Source of the DNA: Nostoc sp. T09
GTDB taxonomy: Bacteria; Cyanobacteriota; Cyanobacteriia; Cyanobacteriales; Nostocaceae
Reading direction: 5' to 3'
Assembly (NCBI RefSeq): GCF_002154695.1
Contig: NZ_MTAV01000053.1
Coordinates: forward strand, 1 to 64,000
DNA: 64,000 nt
Shown: in pieces, positions 30,987-43,400 of the stretch
Numbering within the stretch: position 1 is the first letter of the stretch
How the letters are laid out: each line of letters opens with the position of its first letter
Made by a program: the position numbers and the translations under genes
The notes under the pieces: model-generated
Databases searched by the model: none
The model's input: the letters and a program-made list of their open reading frames with translations, nothing else
Told to the model about the DNA's origin: nothing

Positions 30987-31867
30987 AATTAGGTATTGGT
31001 ACTGCACAATTTGGTTTAGATTATGGAATATCTAATAAAGAAGGAAAAACCCCAACAGAGGAAGTAGTAAAAATATTAGCGCTAGCAGGTCAAAATGGAA
31101 TCCAGGTTTTAGATACAGCCCCTGCTTATGGAACTAGTGAAGAAATATTGGGAAAGTTAATTCCTGATAATCATAACTTTGAAATTGTGACAAAAACTCC
31201 TAAATTTTCTCCAAATTGTATTAAATCTGATGATGTTAAACTTTTAGAGAATACTTTCTATCAATCTTTATCTACATTAAATCAATCCTCTATTTATGGT
31301 TTATTGATACATCAAGCTAAAGATTTACTAGCAAATAATGGACAATCTCTGATGGAGAAAATGCTCCATCTTAAAGAAAAAAAATTGATAAAAAAAATAG
31401 GAGTGTCTGTTTATTCTCAAGAAGAAATTGAAAATGTTCTAGAAAAGTATGCAATAGATTTAATTCAGTTACCTATTAACGTCTTGGATCAACGGCTCTT
31501 ACTCAGTGGAAATTTAAGTTCTCTTAAAAAAAATGGTATAGAAATTCATGCGCGTTCAATATTTTTTCAAGGTTTATTATTAATGGAGCCAGAATGCCTA
31601 CCATCTTATTTTGATTCCGTTAAAAATCATTTAAAAAAATATCATGAAATGCTATCGCAGAACAATATCTCAGCATTGCAAGCATCTATAAGTTTCATTA
31701 AAAACATTAAAGAAATTGACTCGATAATTATTGGTGTTAATAATCTTCAACATTTATCAGACATTTTATTAGCCTTTAAAACTAACTTTTTTTTAGATGC
31801 AAATGTATTTTTACAATTTGCTTTAACAGATAATCCTATATTAAATCCTACAAATTGGAAAGTTTAA
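30983..31867 (+). CDS. Aldo/keto reductase of nonulosonate cluster
   Basis: A 294-residue (beta/alpha)8 reductase. The start MKLGIGTAQFGLDYG, the catalytic Asp and Tyr in VLDTAPAYGTSEE (about 45-57), a Lys in EIVTKTPKF and a His in GLLIHQAKD make up the usual tetrad. It probably reduces a sugar carbonyl with NADPH. It is not part of the classical six-enzyme Pse pathway, and its place in the operon suggests a modified end product. The base composition is visibly more A/T-rich than that of pseB, with poly-A/T codon runs. It overlaps pseC by 4 bp. Confidence 0.82.
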
Positions 31868-31868
31868 T

Positions 31869-32543
31869 ATGAACCAAGATCAGATTTTTTTAGAACGTGA
31901 AGGTAATCAGTGGTTTAAACGCAATAAGAAAGTATTGGTTGATCATACTGAGATTGATTGGGCTTTGCATCTTATCGATTTGTTAAAGCCAAAAAGAGAA
32001 ATTAAAAACATTGTTGATTTGGGTTGCGCTAATGGTTGGCGTCTTAATCAGCTAAGTGAAAAATTTGGAGATATAAATTTAGTTGGTATTGATGCAAGTT
32101 TGGAAGCAATCCAAGATGGTAAACAGCGTTACCCACATTTAAATTTATATCAAGGATTACTAAAAAATATCCCTATTAACTATCAGTTCGATTTAGTAAT
32201 AATTGGTGCTGTAATGCACTGGATAGACCGGGAAAATTTAGTTAAAACTATAGCTGAAATAGATAGATTGACCGCAGATGGTGGTATTTTACTTTTAGGT
32301 GATTTTTTACCAGATTATCCTCAACGTCGCCACTATCACCACTTACCAAATGAACAAATTTATACCTATAAACAAGACTACGCCAAAATATTTGAGGCAT
32401 TAGTAACTTATAAAGAAATTGCTAAAATCACATCCAATCACGATCAGCGAGAATTAGGTATACAAGTTTGTGATTCCTCCTCAAGATGGGTTTGTACCCT
32501 TCTACAAAAGTCTTTACAAGGTTTTTATCAGGAGGTCACATGA
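31869..32543 (+). CDS. Class I SAM-dependent methyltransferase
   Basis: A 224-residue protein with the Rossmann-like motif I VDLGCANGWRL (about 54-64) and the acidic residue of motif II in LVGIDASLEA, the standard SAM-binding pattern. The post-motif AVMHWIDRENL is typical of small-molecule methyltransferases. The likely acceptor is a nonulosonate or its precursor, but this is inferred from location only. The gene starts 1 bp after the aldo/keto reductase stop and overlaps the next gene by 4 bp. Confidence 0.8.
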   Translation: MNQDQIFLEREGNQWFKRNKKVLVDHTEIDWALHLIDLLKPKREIKNIVDLGCANGWRLNQLSEKFGDINLVGIDASLEAIQDGKQRYPHLNLYQGLLKNIPINYQFDLVIIGAVMHWIDRENLVKTIAEIDRLTADGGILLLGDFLPDYPQRRHYHHLPNEQIYTYKQDYAKIFEALVTYKEIAKITSNHDQRELGIQVCDSSSRWVCTLLQKSLQGFYQEVT

Positions 32544-33316
32544 TTTTAGCAATTCTGCAAGCACGCTTTTCTTCATCCCGTTTTAGGGGAAAGGTGCTCA
32601 AGCCTATTCTTGGCGTACCGATGTTAGCACTACAAATTGAACGAATAAAGCGTGCAAAGCTGATTGATTATCTTCTGGTTGCTACAAGCAAAGATGTTAC
32701 AGACGATGCTATTGAAAATTTGTGTATCAACATTAATGTAGGATGTTATCGCGGAAATTTAGAGGATGTCCTAGATCGGTTTTACCAAGCAGCTAAATTG
32801 TATTCTCCAGAGCATATAGTCAGGTTAACAGGTGATTGCCCGCTAGCCGATCCAGAATTAATTGATGAAGTTATTAAGTTTTATTTAACTGGAGATTTTG
32901 ATTATGCTAGTAATGCGCTTGAACCCACCTATCCAGATGGCTTAGATGTAGAAATATGCCGTTTCAAATGCTTAGAGCAAGCTTGGAAAGAAGCCAAGCT
33001 TCCTTCACAAAGGGAGCATGTAACTCCTTTTATTAATCAACAGCCGCATCTTTTCCATATAGGAGTTTACAAAAATAATACTAATTTGTCCCATTTACGC
33101 TGGACTGTTGATGAACAATTAGACTTTAATTTAATTGCAAATATTTACGAAGCTTTATATCGAAATAACCCTAAGTTTACGACACAAGATATTTTAGATT
33201 TCTTAGAAGTAAATTCCTATTTAAAAGATTTCAATACTTGCTATCAGCGTAACGAAGGTTTACAAAAATCATTACTGGTTGATGAATTGTTTCTAAACAA
33301 GATTGGGGAAGATTAA
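32540..33316 (+). CDS. CMP-nonulosonate cytidylyltransferase, SpsF/PseF-like
   Basis: The ATG at 32540 is chosen: it is preceded by the strong ribosome-binding site CAGGAGGTCAC and lies in the ATGA overlap with the previous gene. An upstream in-frame start would add 18 residues inside that gene. The 258-residue product is a nucleotidyltransferase. The pyrophosphorylase signature is LQARFSSSRFRGKVL, and the metal-binding region is VRLTGDCPLADPELID. SpsF/PseF-like enzymes activate the nonulosonate with CTP. The operon supports the PseF role, but the cytidine preference is not proven by sequence. Confidence 0.8.
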   Translation: MILAILQARFSSSRFRGKVLKPILGVPMLALQIERIKRAKLIDYLLVATSKDVTDDAIENLCININVGCYRGNLEDVLDRFYQAAKLYSPEHIVRLTGDCPLADPELIDEVIKFYLTGDFDYASNALEPTYPDGLDVEICRFKCLEQAWKEAKLPSQREHVTPFINQQPHLFHIGVYKNNTNLSHLRWTVDEQLDFNLIANIYEALYRNNPKFTTQDILDFLEVNSYLKDFNTCYQRNEGLQKSLLVDELFLNKIGED

Positions 33317-33318
33317 CT

Positions 33319-34608
33319 GTGTCAGAACGTTATCATAATTCTGAAATATTTTTGGCAAGGGCACTTCAAACTATACCATTGGGAACGCAAACCTTTAGTA
33401 AGAGTAAAACTCAATATCCCTTTGGTGTTTCTCCTTATTTCATACATAAAGGCTTTGGTAGTCATGTTTGGGATGTTGATGGGAATGAGTATATTGACTT
33501 CATCAATGGTTTAGCAGCCATAACACTTGGGTACAGTGACCCAGATGTAAATGCGGCGGTGCTTCAACAAATGGAAGAAGGAGTGCTTTTTTCCTTACCT
33601 CACCCTATTGAGATGCAGGTGGCTGAAAAACTGGTTGAGATAGTGCCTTGTGCCGAAATGGTACGCTTTGGCAAGAATGGTTCAGATGCAACATCAGGAG
33701 CAATTCGCTTAGCTAGGGCTTACACAGGACGAGATCATGTTGCTGTCTGCGGCTATCATGGTTGGCACGATTGGTATATTTCCTCTACTACTCGCAATCG
33801 AGGAGTACCAAAGTGTGTTCAAGCTTTGACTCACTCTTTTAATTACAATGACTTAGATTCATTGCATCAGATATTTACGCAGTACCCCAATGAAGTTGCT
33901 GCGGTAATAATGGAGCCGATGAATGTAGTTGAACCTAAAGAAGGCTTTTTAGAAGGTGTCAGACAGTTAGCTCATCAAAATGGCACACTGCTAATTTTTG
34001 ATGAAACGATTACAGGATTTCGTTTTGCAAATGGGGGCGCACAAGAATATTTCGGTGTCATACCAGACCTAGCAACTTTTGGTAAAGGATTAGCCAATGG
34101 TTATCCTTTATCTGCTGTAACAGGTAAAGCGGAGATTATGCAGTTAATGGAAGAAATCTTTTTCTCTTTTACATTTGGAGGTGAAACACTTTCTTTAGCA
34201 GCATCCAAAGCAACAATGAATAAGTTGCAGCAGCTACCAGTGATTGAAACACTGAAAAAGCAGGGACAAAAAATCATATCAGGTGTGCAGCAGCTTATTG
34301 AGCATTATCAAATCTCTCATATTTTATCTATATCTGGCCACTCTAGTTGGTCGTTTTTACTTTTTAAAGAAGTAAATCCATATAGCCAATGGCAGATTAA
34401 AACCCTTTTTCTCCAAGAAATGTTTGTTAGAGGAATTCTGACCCTTGGAACTCACAATATGAGTTATTCCCATAGTGATTCTGATGTAGAAACCCTACTA
34501 ACAGCTTACACTCAAGTTTTTCAGATTTTAAAAGAGGTAGTTGATAATCAATCCTTAGAGAAATATCTCAAGTGCCAACCATTGGAACCGTTATTTAAAA
34601 TCAGATGA
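33319..34608 (+). CDS. Class III aminotransferase (HemL-like)
   Basis: The start is GTG at 33319, 2 bp after the previous gene. The 429-residue protein belongs to the glutamate-1-semialdehyde aminomutase-like branch. The PLP-lysine is Lys256 in ATFGKGLANGYP, and the pocket motifs RFGKNGSDATSGAIRLARA and FDETITGFRF are present. It is unlikely to be the tetrapyrrole enzyme HemL because it sits inside the sugar operon between PseF- and PseG-like genes. It may amino-transfer on a sugar or on a side chain added to it. The exact substrate is unknown. Confidence 0.8.
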   Translation: MSERYHNSEIFLARALQTIPLGTQTFSKSKTQYPFGVSPYFIHKGFGSHVWDVDGNEYIDFINGLAAITLGYSDPDVNAAVLQQMEEGVLFSLPHPIEMQVAEKLVEIVPCAEMVRFGKNGSDATSGAIRLARAYTGRDHVAVCGYHGWHDWYISSTTRNRGVPKCVQALTHSFNYNDLDSLHQIFTQYPNEVAAVIMEPMNVVEPKEGFLEGVRQLAHQNGTLLIFDETITGFRFANGGAQEYFGVIPDLATFGKGLANGYPLSAVTGKAEIMQLMEEIFFSFTFGGETLSLAASKATMNKLQQLPVIETLKKQGQKIISGVQQLIEHYQISHILSISGHSSWSFLLFKEVNPYSQWQIKTLFLQEMFVRGILTLGTHNMSYSHSDSDVETLLTAYTQVFQILKEVVDNQSLEKYLKCQPLEPLFKIR

Positions 34609-36095
34609 ATTTAGTTTTTCGTGTAGATGCATCTACCCAAATTGGCACTGGTCACTTAATGCGTTGTTTGGCATTAGCTCAAGCTTGGCAGAACACTGAA
34701 AAACAGGCAGTTTTTTTAATTTCTAACTCAGTTCCTACGTTAGAACAGAGGCTACTATCAGAGGGAATAAAAGTAGTTCACCTGTCAGTTTCTTGGGGAA
34801 GTATTGAGGATGCAAGGGAAACTGCTAGTTTTGCTCGCCAACTAGATGCAAATTGGTTAGTAGCCGATGGATACCACTTTGGCGCTGAGTATCAACGAGT
34901 AATCAAAGATGCTGGCTTAAGTCTGCTATTTATTGATGATTATGCACACGCAGACCACTACTATGCAGATGTGGTCTTGAATCAGAATATTTATGCTCAT
35001 GAGGGGCTATACGCGAAGCGAGAACCTTATACTCAGCTTCTACTAGGTGTGAAATACGCCCTATTACGCCAGGAGTTTTGGCAGTGGCGTGGGTGGAAGA
35101 GAGAGACTCCGACGATCGCTCGTAAGGTTTTGGTAACATTGGGCGGTAGCGATCCAGATAATGTAACTCTTAAAGTTATAAAAGCCCTGCAATTAGTGGA
35201 ATTGGATACCTTGGAAACTGTTGTTGTTGTAGGGGGAAGTAATCCTCATTATGAACAATTGCAATCAGCTTCCTTAGATTCAAGATTTCCCATCCACTTG
35301 AAGAAGAATGTAACTAATATGCCCGAACTAATGGCTTGGGCTGATGTGGCGATCGCAGCTGGTGGCTTTACTAGCTGGGAATTGGCTTTTATGAGTTTAC
35401 CAAGTATCGTGTTAGTTTTAGCTGACAATCAACGAGCGATCGCACAAAAATTAGATGAGATGGGAGTATCTATCTATCTTGGTTGGCATGAGGATGTTCC
35501 TGCTGTTGAAATAGGGTCAGCGGTTGCTGATTTACTAAGAGTTGCGCATACACGAATAGAAATGACTAGACGCAGCCAAAAGTTAGTAGATGGTGAAGGA
35601 ACTAAGCGCGTATTGAGACATTTAGCAACCAAGTTGTTGAAATTACGCTGTGCTTGCCAAGAAGATTGTCGGTTGTTGTGGGAATGGTCAAATGACCCAG
35701 AGGTCAGGGCTGTTTCCTTTTCCACAAAACATATACTTTGGGAAGAGCATATTAAATGGTTCCAATCTCGACTGCACTCTCCCAATTTTATTTTATACAT
35801 TGCCGTTGATATAAATGATGTACCTATCGGCCAAATTCGTTATGAAATAGAAGGCGATAAAGCCATTATTTCTATCAGCATTGATAGAAATTTTCGTTAT
35901 CAGGGTTATGGCTGTAACCTAATTGATTTAGGATGCAAAAAAATATTTTCTGAATCTAACGTTAAGATAATTTATGCCTATGTCAAACCCTACAATGAAA
36001 TATCAATTAAAACTTTTGAACAAGCTAGCTTTCAAAACATGGGAAAAACTAAATTAGGAAAATATGAAGCTATTCATTTAATTAAAAATAAATAA
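34605..36095 (+). CDS. PseG-PseH fusion: UDP-sugar hydrolase and N-acetyltransferase
   Basis: A 496-residue two-domain protein. Residues 1 to about 340 match PseG: the GTGHLMR motif (14-20) includes His17, the position of the catalytic base in Campylobacter PseG, and LVTLGGSDPDN and AAGGFTSWELAF are conserved GT-B motifs. Residues about 347-496 form a GNAT acetyltransferase of PseH type, with the acetyl-CoA motif NFRYQGYG near 430. PseH acetylates the C4 amino group and PseG then removes UDP, so consecutive steps are joined in one chain. Separate proteins are the usual arrangement. The gene overlaps the aminotransferase by 4 bp. Confidence 0.85.
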   Translation: MNLVFRVDASTQIGTGHLMRCLALAQAWQNTEKQAVFLISNSVPTLEQRLLSEGIKVVHLSVSWGSIEDARETASFARQLDANWLVADGYHFGAEYQRVIKDAGLSLLFIDDYAHADHYYADVVLNQNIYAHEGLYAKREPYTQLLLGVKYALLRQEFWQWRGWKRETPTIARKVLVTLGGSDPDNVTLKVIKALQLVELDTLETVVVVGGSNPHYEQLQSASLDSRFPIHLKKNVTNMPELMAWADVAIAAGGFTSWELAFMSLPSIVLVLADNQRAIAQKLDEMGVSIYLGWHEDVPAVEIGSAVADLLRVAHTRIEMTRRSQKLVDGEGTKRVLRHLATKLLKLRCACQEDCRLLWEWSNDPEVRAVSFSTKHILWEEHIKWFQSRLHSPNFILYIAVDINDVPIGQIRYEIEGDKAIISISIDRNFRYQGYGCNLIDLGCKKIFSESNVKIIYAYVKPYNEISIKTFEQASFQNMGKTKLGKYEAIHLIKNK

Positions 36096-36115
36096 AACTC
36101 CTATGAAAAAATCAA

Positions 36116-37171
36116 ATGAGAGAAATTAATATTGCAGGTAAAAAAATAGGTGCTAACCATCTGCCATTTGTGGTTGCTGAAATGTCTGGCAATCATAATC
36201 AATCATTAGAAGTAGCTTTACGAATAGTTGACGCAGTTGCTAAAACTGGGGCACATGCCCTTAAACTTCAGACTTATACAGCAGATACTATGACCTTGGA
36301 TATCAATGAGGGTGATTTTTATATTGATGCTCTCAATAGTCTTTGGCATGGTCAATCCCTGTATCAGCTTTACCAACAGGCTTATACTCCTTGGGAATGG
36401 CATAAACCGATTTTTGACCGCTGCAAGGAATGGGGAATCATCGGGTTTAGTACTCCCTTTGATGCTAGCGCTGTAGATTTTCTTGAATCCCTAAATGTGC
36501 CTTGTTATAAAATTGCTTCTTTTGAAAATACTGATTTACCTCTAATTCGGAAAGTTGCCAGTACTGGTAAACCGATGATTATCTCTACTGGTATGGCGAC
36601 AATTTCAGAGTTAGACGAAACAGTGCGAACGGCGCGCGAATGGGGTTGTCAGGATTTAATACTACTCAAATGCACAAGTACTTATCCAGCGACACCAAAA
36701 GATAGCAACTTGTTGACTATTCCTCATCTGCGCGATTTGTTCAATGTACAGGTGGGGTTATCAGATCACTCGATGGGGATTGGTGTTGCTGTTGCGAGTG
36801 TTGCTTTAGGGGCGACATTTATTGAGAAACACTTTACCCTCCGTCGGGCTGATGGTGGCGTTGATTCCGCTTTTTCAATGGAACCAGAAGAAATGCAGCA
36901 GCTGGTTGTGGAAACTGAAAGAGCTTGGCAAGCACTGGGTAATATAAATTACGGCCCGACAGAAGCTGAGAAAGCATCATTAAAATTTAAGCGATCGCTC
37001 TACATTTCACAAGATATAAAAGCTGGGGGTGTTTTGACACCGGAAAATTTGAGAGCGATACGTCCAGGATTTGGCTTACCACCTAAATATTATGAAGTTT
37101 TATTAGGCAAAAAAGTAACCAAAAACTTAAAAAAAGGCACTCCTTTAGAGTGGGAACTTCTCCTTGAGTAA
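36116..37171 (+). CDS. pseI: Pseudaminic acid synthase, PseI
   Basis: A 351-residue NeuB-family synthase that condenses the free hexose with phosphoenolpyruvate to make the nine-carbon acid. The TIM barrel has the NeuB core motifs VAEMSGNHN, KLQTYTADTM and DHSMGIGVAVAS. The C-terminal SAF antifreeze-like domain runs from about 283 to 350 (RSLYIS to LEWELL), with the AGGVLT and GFGLPP loops. MSGNHN and the TADTMT region favour PseI over sialic acid synthases. It is the last gene of the operon, 20 bp after the PseG-PseH gene. Confidence 0.9.
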   Translation: MREINIAGKKIGANHLPFVVAEMSGNHNQSLEVALRIVDAVAKTGAHALKLQTYTADTMTLDINEGDFYIDALNSLWHGQSLYQLYQQAYTPWEWHKPIFDRCKEWGIIGFSTPFDASAVDFLESLNVPCYKIASFENTDLPLIRKVASTGKPMIISTGMATISELDETVRTAREWGCQDLILLKCTSTYPATPKDSNLLTIPHLRDLFNVQVGLSDHSMGIGVAVASVALGATFIEKHFTLRRADGGVDSAFSMEPEEMQQLVVETERAWQALGNINYGPTEAEKASLKFKRSLYISQDIKAGGVLTPENLRAIRPGFGLPPKYYEVLLGKKVTKNLKKGTPLEWELLLE

Positions 37172-37432
37172 AAATTCCTTGCGCTTTTACTTAAAAAATC
37201 TACGTAAATTATAGCGGGTGACATTATGACTGTAATTCCATTAATTCTCAATGAAGAAGTAAGGTTTAATAATTTTAATTATTTAGAATTATTTTTAGCG
37301 TATCAGTAAATCAGACCAAGAAATTAACACAAGGAATAAGCTATTTATTAAGTATAATTCCTTTACTTACCCTGCTAACAGAGTCAATATTTAGCGTCCA
37401 TTATTGAAAATTGTAAACAAAGGATTAGAGCA

Positions 37433-40400
37433 ATGACTGAACTCAAAAAAATTATGTTTTTTGCGCCCTATGCATGGTGGTCAGTTCATAGTCAAGTCGA
37501 TGCAGTGGTTGCTTCAGCATTGAGGTTGCGGAATTGTGAGATTTTTGTAGTTGGTTGTGATGGAGTGTATAAAAATTGCAATCTTGCACATCTCGCAACT
37601 CAGGTTGGTTATCAATACGCTGATGCTTGTCAAGCTTGTTCACAAACTAGTAAACAGTTTTTGGGTTCATCTTTTAATTTACCTTATCTACAGTTGCGTG
37701 ATTCTATCACTGAAAATGACTACAAGATTGCTAATCAATGGGTAGAAAATCTTGAACAACAAGATTATAAAAATGCTGTCTATTTTGACTTACCAATTGG
37801 TAAATGGGTGACCTCATCTATTTATACGTATTTCAGAATATCTTCTGATAGAGAACTTTCTAGACCTGAGGTTAGAAAAGTTCACAAACAATATTTAATT
37901 GATGGATTAATAACTTATAAGGCTATTTCCAGATTACTAGATACTTATAATCCAACAAATTTATTTTTATTCAATGCTCGCTTTGCACCTTACAGCGTAG
38001 CATTTGAGGTAGCGAGGCGGCGACAAATTGATGTTATCACCCATGAAAGGGGATTTATTGCTGATAGTTTTTGTTTCTTTGATAATTCTAATTGTTTAAG
38101 CCCTAAGACCCCACTTGATTGTGTGAGAAGCTGGGAAGATATTACTCTAAATAAGCAAGAAATTTTCCAATTAAAAAATTATTTCATTGAGCGGGAAAAT
38201 GGTCAGAATCTTAGTTGGCCATCTTTTTATGATTTCAATTCAAATCATACGAAAATTCGTCAGCAATTAAGAATACCATTAAACGCAAAAATAATTACTG
38301 TTTTCACCTCAAGCGAAGATGAGCTTGCAATGTCTGATGATTATAAGTCCATTACAAGCCAACTAGATATGATTGAAAGCTTGATGGAAATATTTAGAGA
38401 TAGAGATGAATATTTAGTAATTCGTCATCATCCCTTTATTGCAGGTATAGGAAGTAAGACATTCCCACATGCTGTAGCATATGAATTTTTGTCAAGAGCT
38501 TATCAGCAAGTACTTTCTGCTCCTAAAAATGTGCGGATTGTCATGCCCTATGAACAGTTAACTTCATATGCAATTTTATGGCATTCCGATGCAGCGATCG
38601 CTTTCTTTAGCACTGTAGCACTTGAGGCAGTAGCTAGAGGTGTACCAACAGCAACATTTGAACTATCTCCATATCGGGGAGCAGTACGACATGCTTTTCA
38701 AGACACCAGTAAAAAATCTTTGGAAGAATTAGTTGATAGGCTACTTTCTGTACCTTCTCAGCCAACTGTCAAGGACTTGATCAGGTTGTATCGCTTCACC
38801 AATGCTTATTTCTTTAAGTTTTCTACTAAGTTTCACTCAATTGGTATAAAAGACTATCATTATCCTGATATAAGGATTAAAACGTTAGATGAATTGAAGC
38901 CTGGTATTGATCCAGCTTTAGATAGAATTTGCAATAGAATCATACATAACAGTTCTATCTACGATTTACCAACCGCTGAGCGTAAAAATAACTCAAATTT
39001 TGAGGAGTTGAATTTCTTTAACAGCGAGTTGCAAGAGATAGAAGAATATCGTCAAAAAATTAAGTCTCAAACTTTAGAAAGTGACGATTGCTCTGCCCAA
39101 CCCTCAGTAGCTATCATTCATCTCAATTATACAAACATTCAAAAGACTGACAACCAGCTTTTACAAGCATGGAAAAATCAATCTCGGCATCAAAATCTGA
39201 TTGTTTATGATTGTAATAATTTAGATGAGCATGACTACCAAAGTATCATAGACTCAATTATTAATGTTATTTCCTTTGTGGAAGAAGAATATGTTCTAAT
39301 TACGAATGATTATATTCAGTATGATGAGTCTTTCCTCTCATCGGCTTTAGATATACTGTTGGCTGAGGAAAATCAACAAATTTCTGGAGTTATATGTGGA
39401 GCTTGGATTGCATCTTCTAAGAGAATCACTCAACAAATTTTTACTGAACGTGTACCCGCAAAAACTTATTCAGAAGCTATTCAGATTTTACCATTATTAA
39501 CATTCCCTCAAAACCTGCTTTGTTTTGGATTAATTCGCAAGGATTTCTTGTTACAGCTTTTGAAATCTGTTAAGTCTGTATCTACTTTGAGTGAAGCTGC
39601 TGCAACTATGTTTAGTCTTCTCAAGCAGCCAGCTATCCACAGGGTAGAACTGCCAATATTAATTGTTCACCAGTTAGATACTGAGTTGAATCAAGATGTT
39701 CAGCCAGAAAATCAATCTCATAAATCTAATTATTTACCATCAGAACAATTAGATACTGATGGTTCAATGAATCAAAATCAACATATCCTACTATATACAG
39801 ACGATCCAAGCATTTATGGGGTTGGGCAATACAACCACATAGTTCTTTGTGAATTAGCGAGATTAGGCTATAAGGTAACTTGTGTACAGAGCCAAGTATC
39901 TAATCAGTTTATTAAACAGCGGCAGCAATTGGGCATTCAACATTTGTGGCTTGACTACAATACTCTTCAAGAATTTGCACGAACGTTAACGAGTGTATCG
40001 GATGCTCAAAAGATTTTAGCTAGTGTTAAGCCTGACCTTGTAATTTTTAGTGATTGCTGTCCCTTCTCAAATCTAGCTGCTAAAAAAGTTGCTAATGAGA
40101 TGGGGATACCATACATTATGGTCGAGGGATTTGTTGCCACCTATTTAGCAGAGCGATTTGACTCATACTTGGAAGAATTAGAGCAAATTTATGCTCAAGC
40201 GGGAGCAGTTATTGCTGTGTCAACCGAGAATTTGAATTTATTACACCAGCTCTTCAGACTTCCAAAAGACAAAGGACAAGTGATTTATAACGGGCGACCA
40301 AAACATTACTTTATTCCTCCTAGACCATCTGTTCGCGATCGCCTGCGTCAAGATTTAGAAATACCTGCCGATGCTATAGTTTGCTTTACAGCTGCTCGTT

Positions 40401-43400
40401 TGGAGCCTGTCAAAGGTTTTCAGTATCAACTAGAAGCAATTCAACAACTCAAGCAAAGTGCAATTTGGTCTCAACTTTACTTTATTTGGGCTGGTACTGG
40501 GACTTTGGAAACCCAATTAAAAGTTGAACTAGAGCAGCTTGGAGTAACTAAACAAGTCAAGTTAATTGGAGAACGTTCTGATATTACAGATTGGCTTGAT
40601 GCTGTTGATATTTTTGTTTTGCCTTCAGAATTAGAAGGAATGCCATTATCCATTATGGAAGCAATGGCAAAAGGATTACCGATCATTGCAACCGCAGTAA
40701 GTGGTATTCCCGAAGAGTTGGGTGATACAGGTAAATTGTTACCCGATCCTAAAATTGATCGCCAAGCTACTGTTCAAGAATTAGTGAATACAATTCAAGC
40801 TTGGACTATCAACCCAGAATATCGTGACAAACGAGGTCAAGCTGGCAAGCAACGTGCAGAAGCAATGTTTAGAGAAGAACTGATGCTGGCAAACACAGTA
40901 GAAGTAGTAGAACGCGCACTCTTGCCGCTAAGAAATGAAGTTCTACCTGCTTTGTCAAATATGCCACTGGTATCTGTGATTATTGCCTGTTACAACCTAG
41001 CTCAGTTTTTACCAGAAACAGTAGCAAGTGTCATTGCTCAGACATACGATAACTGGGAAATAATTATTGTCAATGATGGGAGTAAAGATAATACTAGCGA
41101 AGTCGCGCGACAGTTGATATCAACTTATTTTAATAAAAAGATACGACTTGTAGAGAAAGCAAACGGTGGGCCTGCTAGTGCTAGAAATGCTGGTATCAGA
41201 GTATCTAATGGTGAATATATACTTTCATTGGATGCTGATGATAAGTTAAGCTCAACAGGGATTGAGAATCTGCTAAGTGTGGCATTAAATCAAGATTCTC
41301 CTTGTGTGGCATTTGGTTCCTACCAAATGTTTGGTGTAGAAAATAAACTTATTATCAGCGCTGACTTGTTCTCTAAAGAAAATATGAAGCGATTTAATAT
41401 GCTTCATAACTCTTCACTTTATTCAAAAAAAGTGTGGGATTTAGTTAATGGTTACAAAGAGGATGTTGCTTTAATTGGTTATGAGGATTGGGAATTTTGG
41501 CTGAATTGCTTAAAACATAAAATCAACTTCTATGCTACAAAAGAAATAGTAATATATTACCGCAGAAGTATTGATTCGACGGGAAATCGAGCTTTTAACC
41601 AACATCATAATAAGTTTGCCTTAATCGTTGCCTACAATTCTGAGATTTTTAACCCAACAATAATTAAAGAATCAGAAAATCTGTTGCTTTCATTTGGGTT
41701 GATTAAAAAGTCAAATGAATTCAGCAATGAATTAGAAGAGCTTTTATTTCAAATAAATAGCTGCGTTAATCAGTATCAGCAAAAACTAAGCAGCCACTCA
41801 GCAATAGCTAACCTCTGCCAAGCTCGCCAGAGACTTGCAGAAAAATTACTCACTATACCTGCTGAACAATTGATTGTTGATTACTCTTCATATTTAGGTA
41901 ATGCACATCAAACATTGGTAAATAGCGGTATTAAACATGAGGCTCTGACCGAGGACGAGCAGAATTATGTTAATACACTATCAGCTCATATTGCTAACGG
42001 TTTTGGTTCACCAAAAGCTATCCAATACCTGTTAGTAGGAATGTTGTACTGCCGTGCTGACCAACTACCACTGCAATATGACCTAACTTATATTCCTCAA
42101 TGGTTGCTAGCTGATTATCTGAAATTTATCTTTGAATTTCCGCGCCTATTTCAAGAAAAGGGCGAAGTAAATAATTACTATCGCTATTTACAACAATGGC
42201 TAGATTACTTACAAGAAAATATATTTAGTAATCCAGAATCAGTATTATGGCAGTATGTAGCGAAATTTTTCCTTCAAGCTGCCAACTTTAGCCCTCTATA
42301 TTTCACTACAGAAAATTTAAAAGAGATTTATATCAAACGCGCTGAGATTATGGAATATGCCTTGAAAACTCAAGGCTATGAAATTGACTACGACTTTCCA
42401 GAAAGATCGCCAGAACGGAAAAAAATGCGTCTAGGAGTTCTTGCTGCTCATTTTCAACTGGGTACAGAAACCTTTCACACACTGCCAGCGTACAAACATC
42501 TAGATTGGAATAGGTTTGAAATTATTCTCTACACCGTAAGTGCCAATAATAGTCGTTTAGAACGCTATTGTGCAGGCCATGTAGATGCTTTAGTTATCCT
42601 ACCTTCAGACCTACAAAGTCAGGTACAAACGATTCGTAATGGAGATCTCGATCTTCTCTTAATTGCAACAAACGTTACATTAGTCACAAATCAGATTACA
42701 TTACTTGCCTTGCATCGACTAGCAAGGCTACAGTTGACCTTTGGCTCTTGCCCCGCAACAACAGGCATACGAAACATTGACTATTTTATCTCTGGTAGTT
42801 TGTCAGAACCTGTATCAGGTGGACAAAAGCATTATAGAGAAAAGTTAGTAACTCTTGATGGAGTAGGTTACTGTTTTGATTACCCTTCTGAACTAGAAAC
42901 TCCCACAATTAAACCCCATCGAGAAAGTTGGGGTGCAACTGAAAAAACTATTGTATTCATTTCGGGTGCTAATTTCTACAAAATAATTCCAGAACTGAGA
43001 GAAACCTGGGTAAAAATTCTTGCTGCTGTACCTGATTCAATTCTTGTTTTATATCCATTTGCTCCTAGCTGGAGCAATTCGTATCCGGCTAACTCTTTCC
43101 TCAACCACATGTATGCGATTTTGGCTAAGTACGATGTTGACAAAAGCCGTCTCATTGTTCTAGATGCACTACCTAGTCGCGCTGATGTTAAAGAAGTTTT
43201 AAAGCTAGCTGATGTGTATTTAGATTCCTACCGACATTCAGGTGGTCATTCTCTTGTAGATGCTTTAGAGGTAGGATTAACAACGGTAGTTTTAGAAGGT
43301 GATGCTCTTCGAGCAAGGCATGGGGCTGCTTACTTACGAGAAATCCAAATGTTTGACTTAATAACAAACAACGAGATGGATTATATTAAGTTAGCGATCA

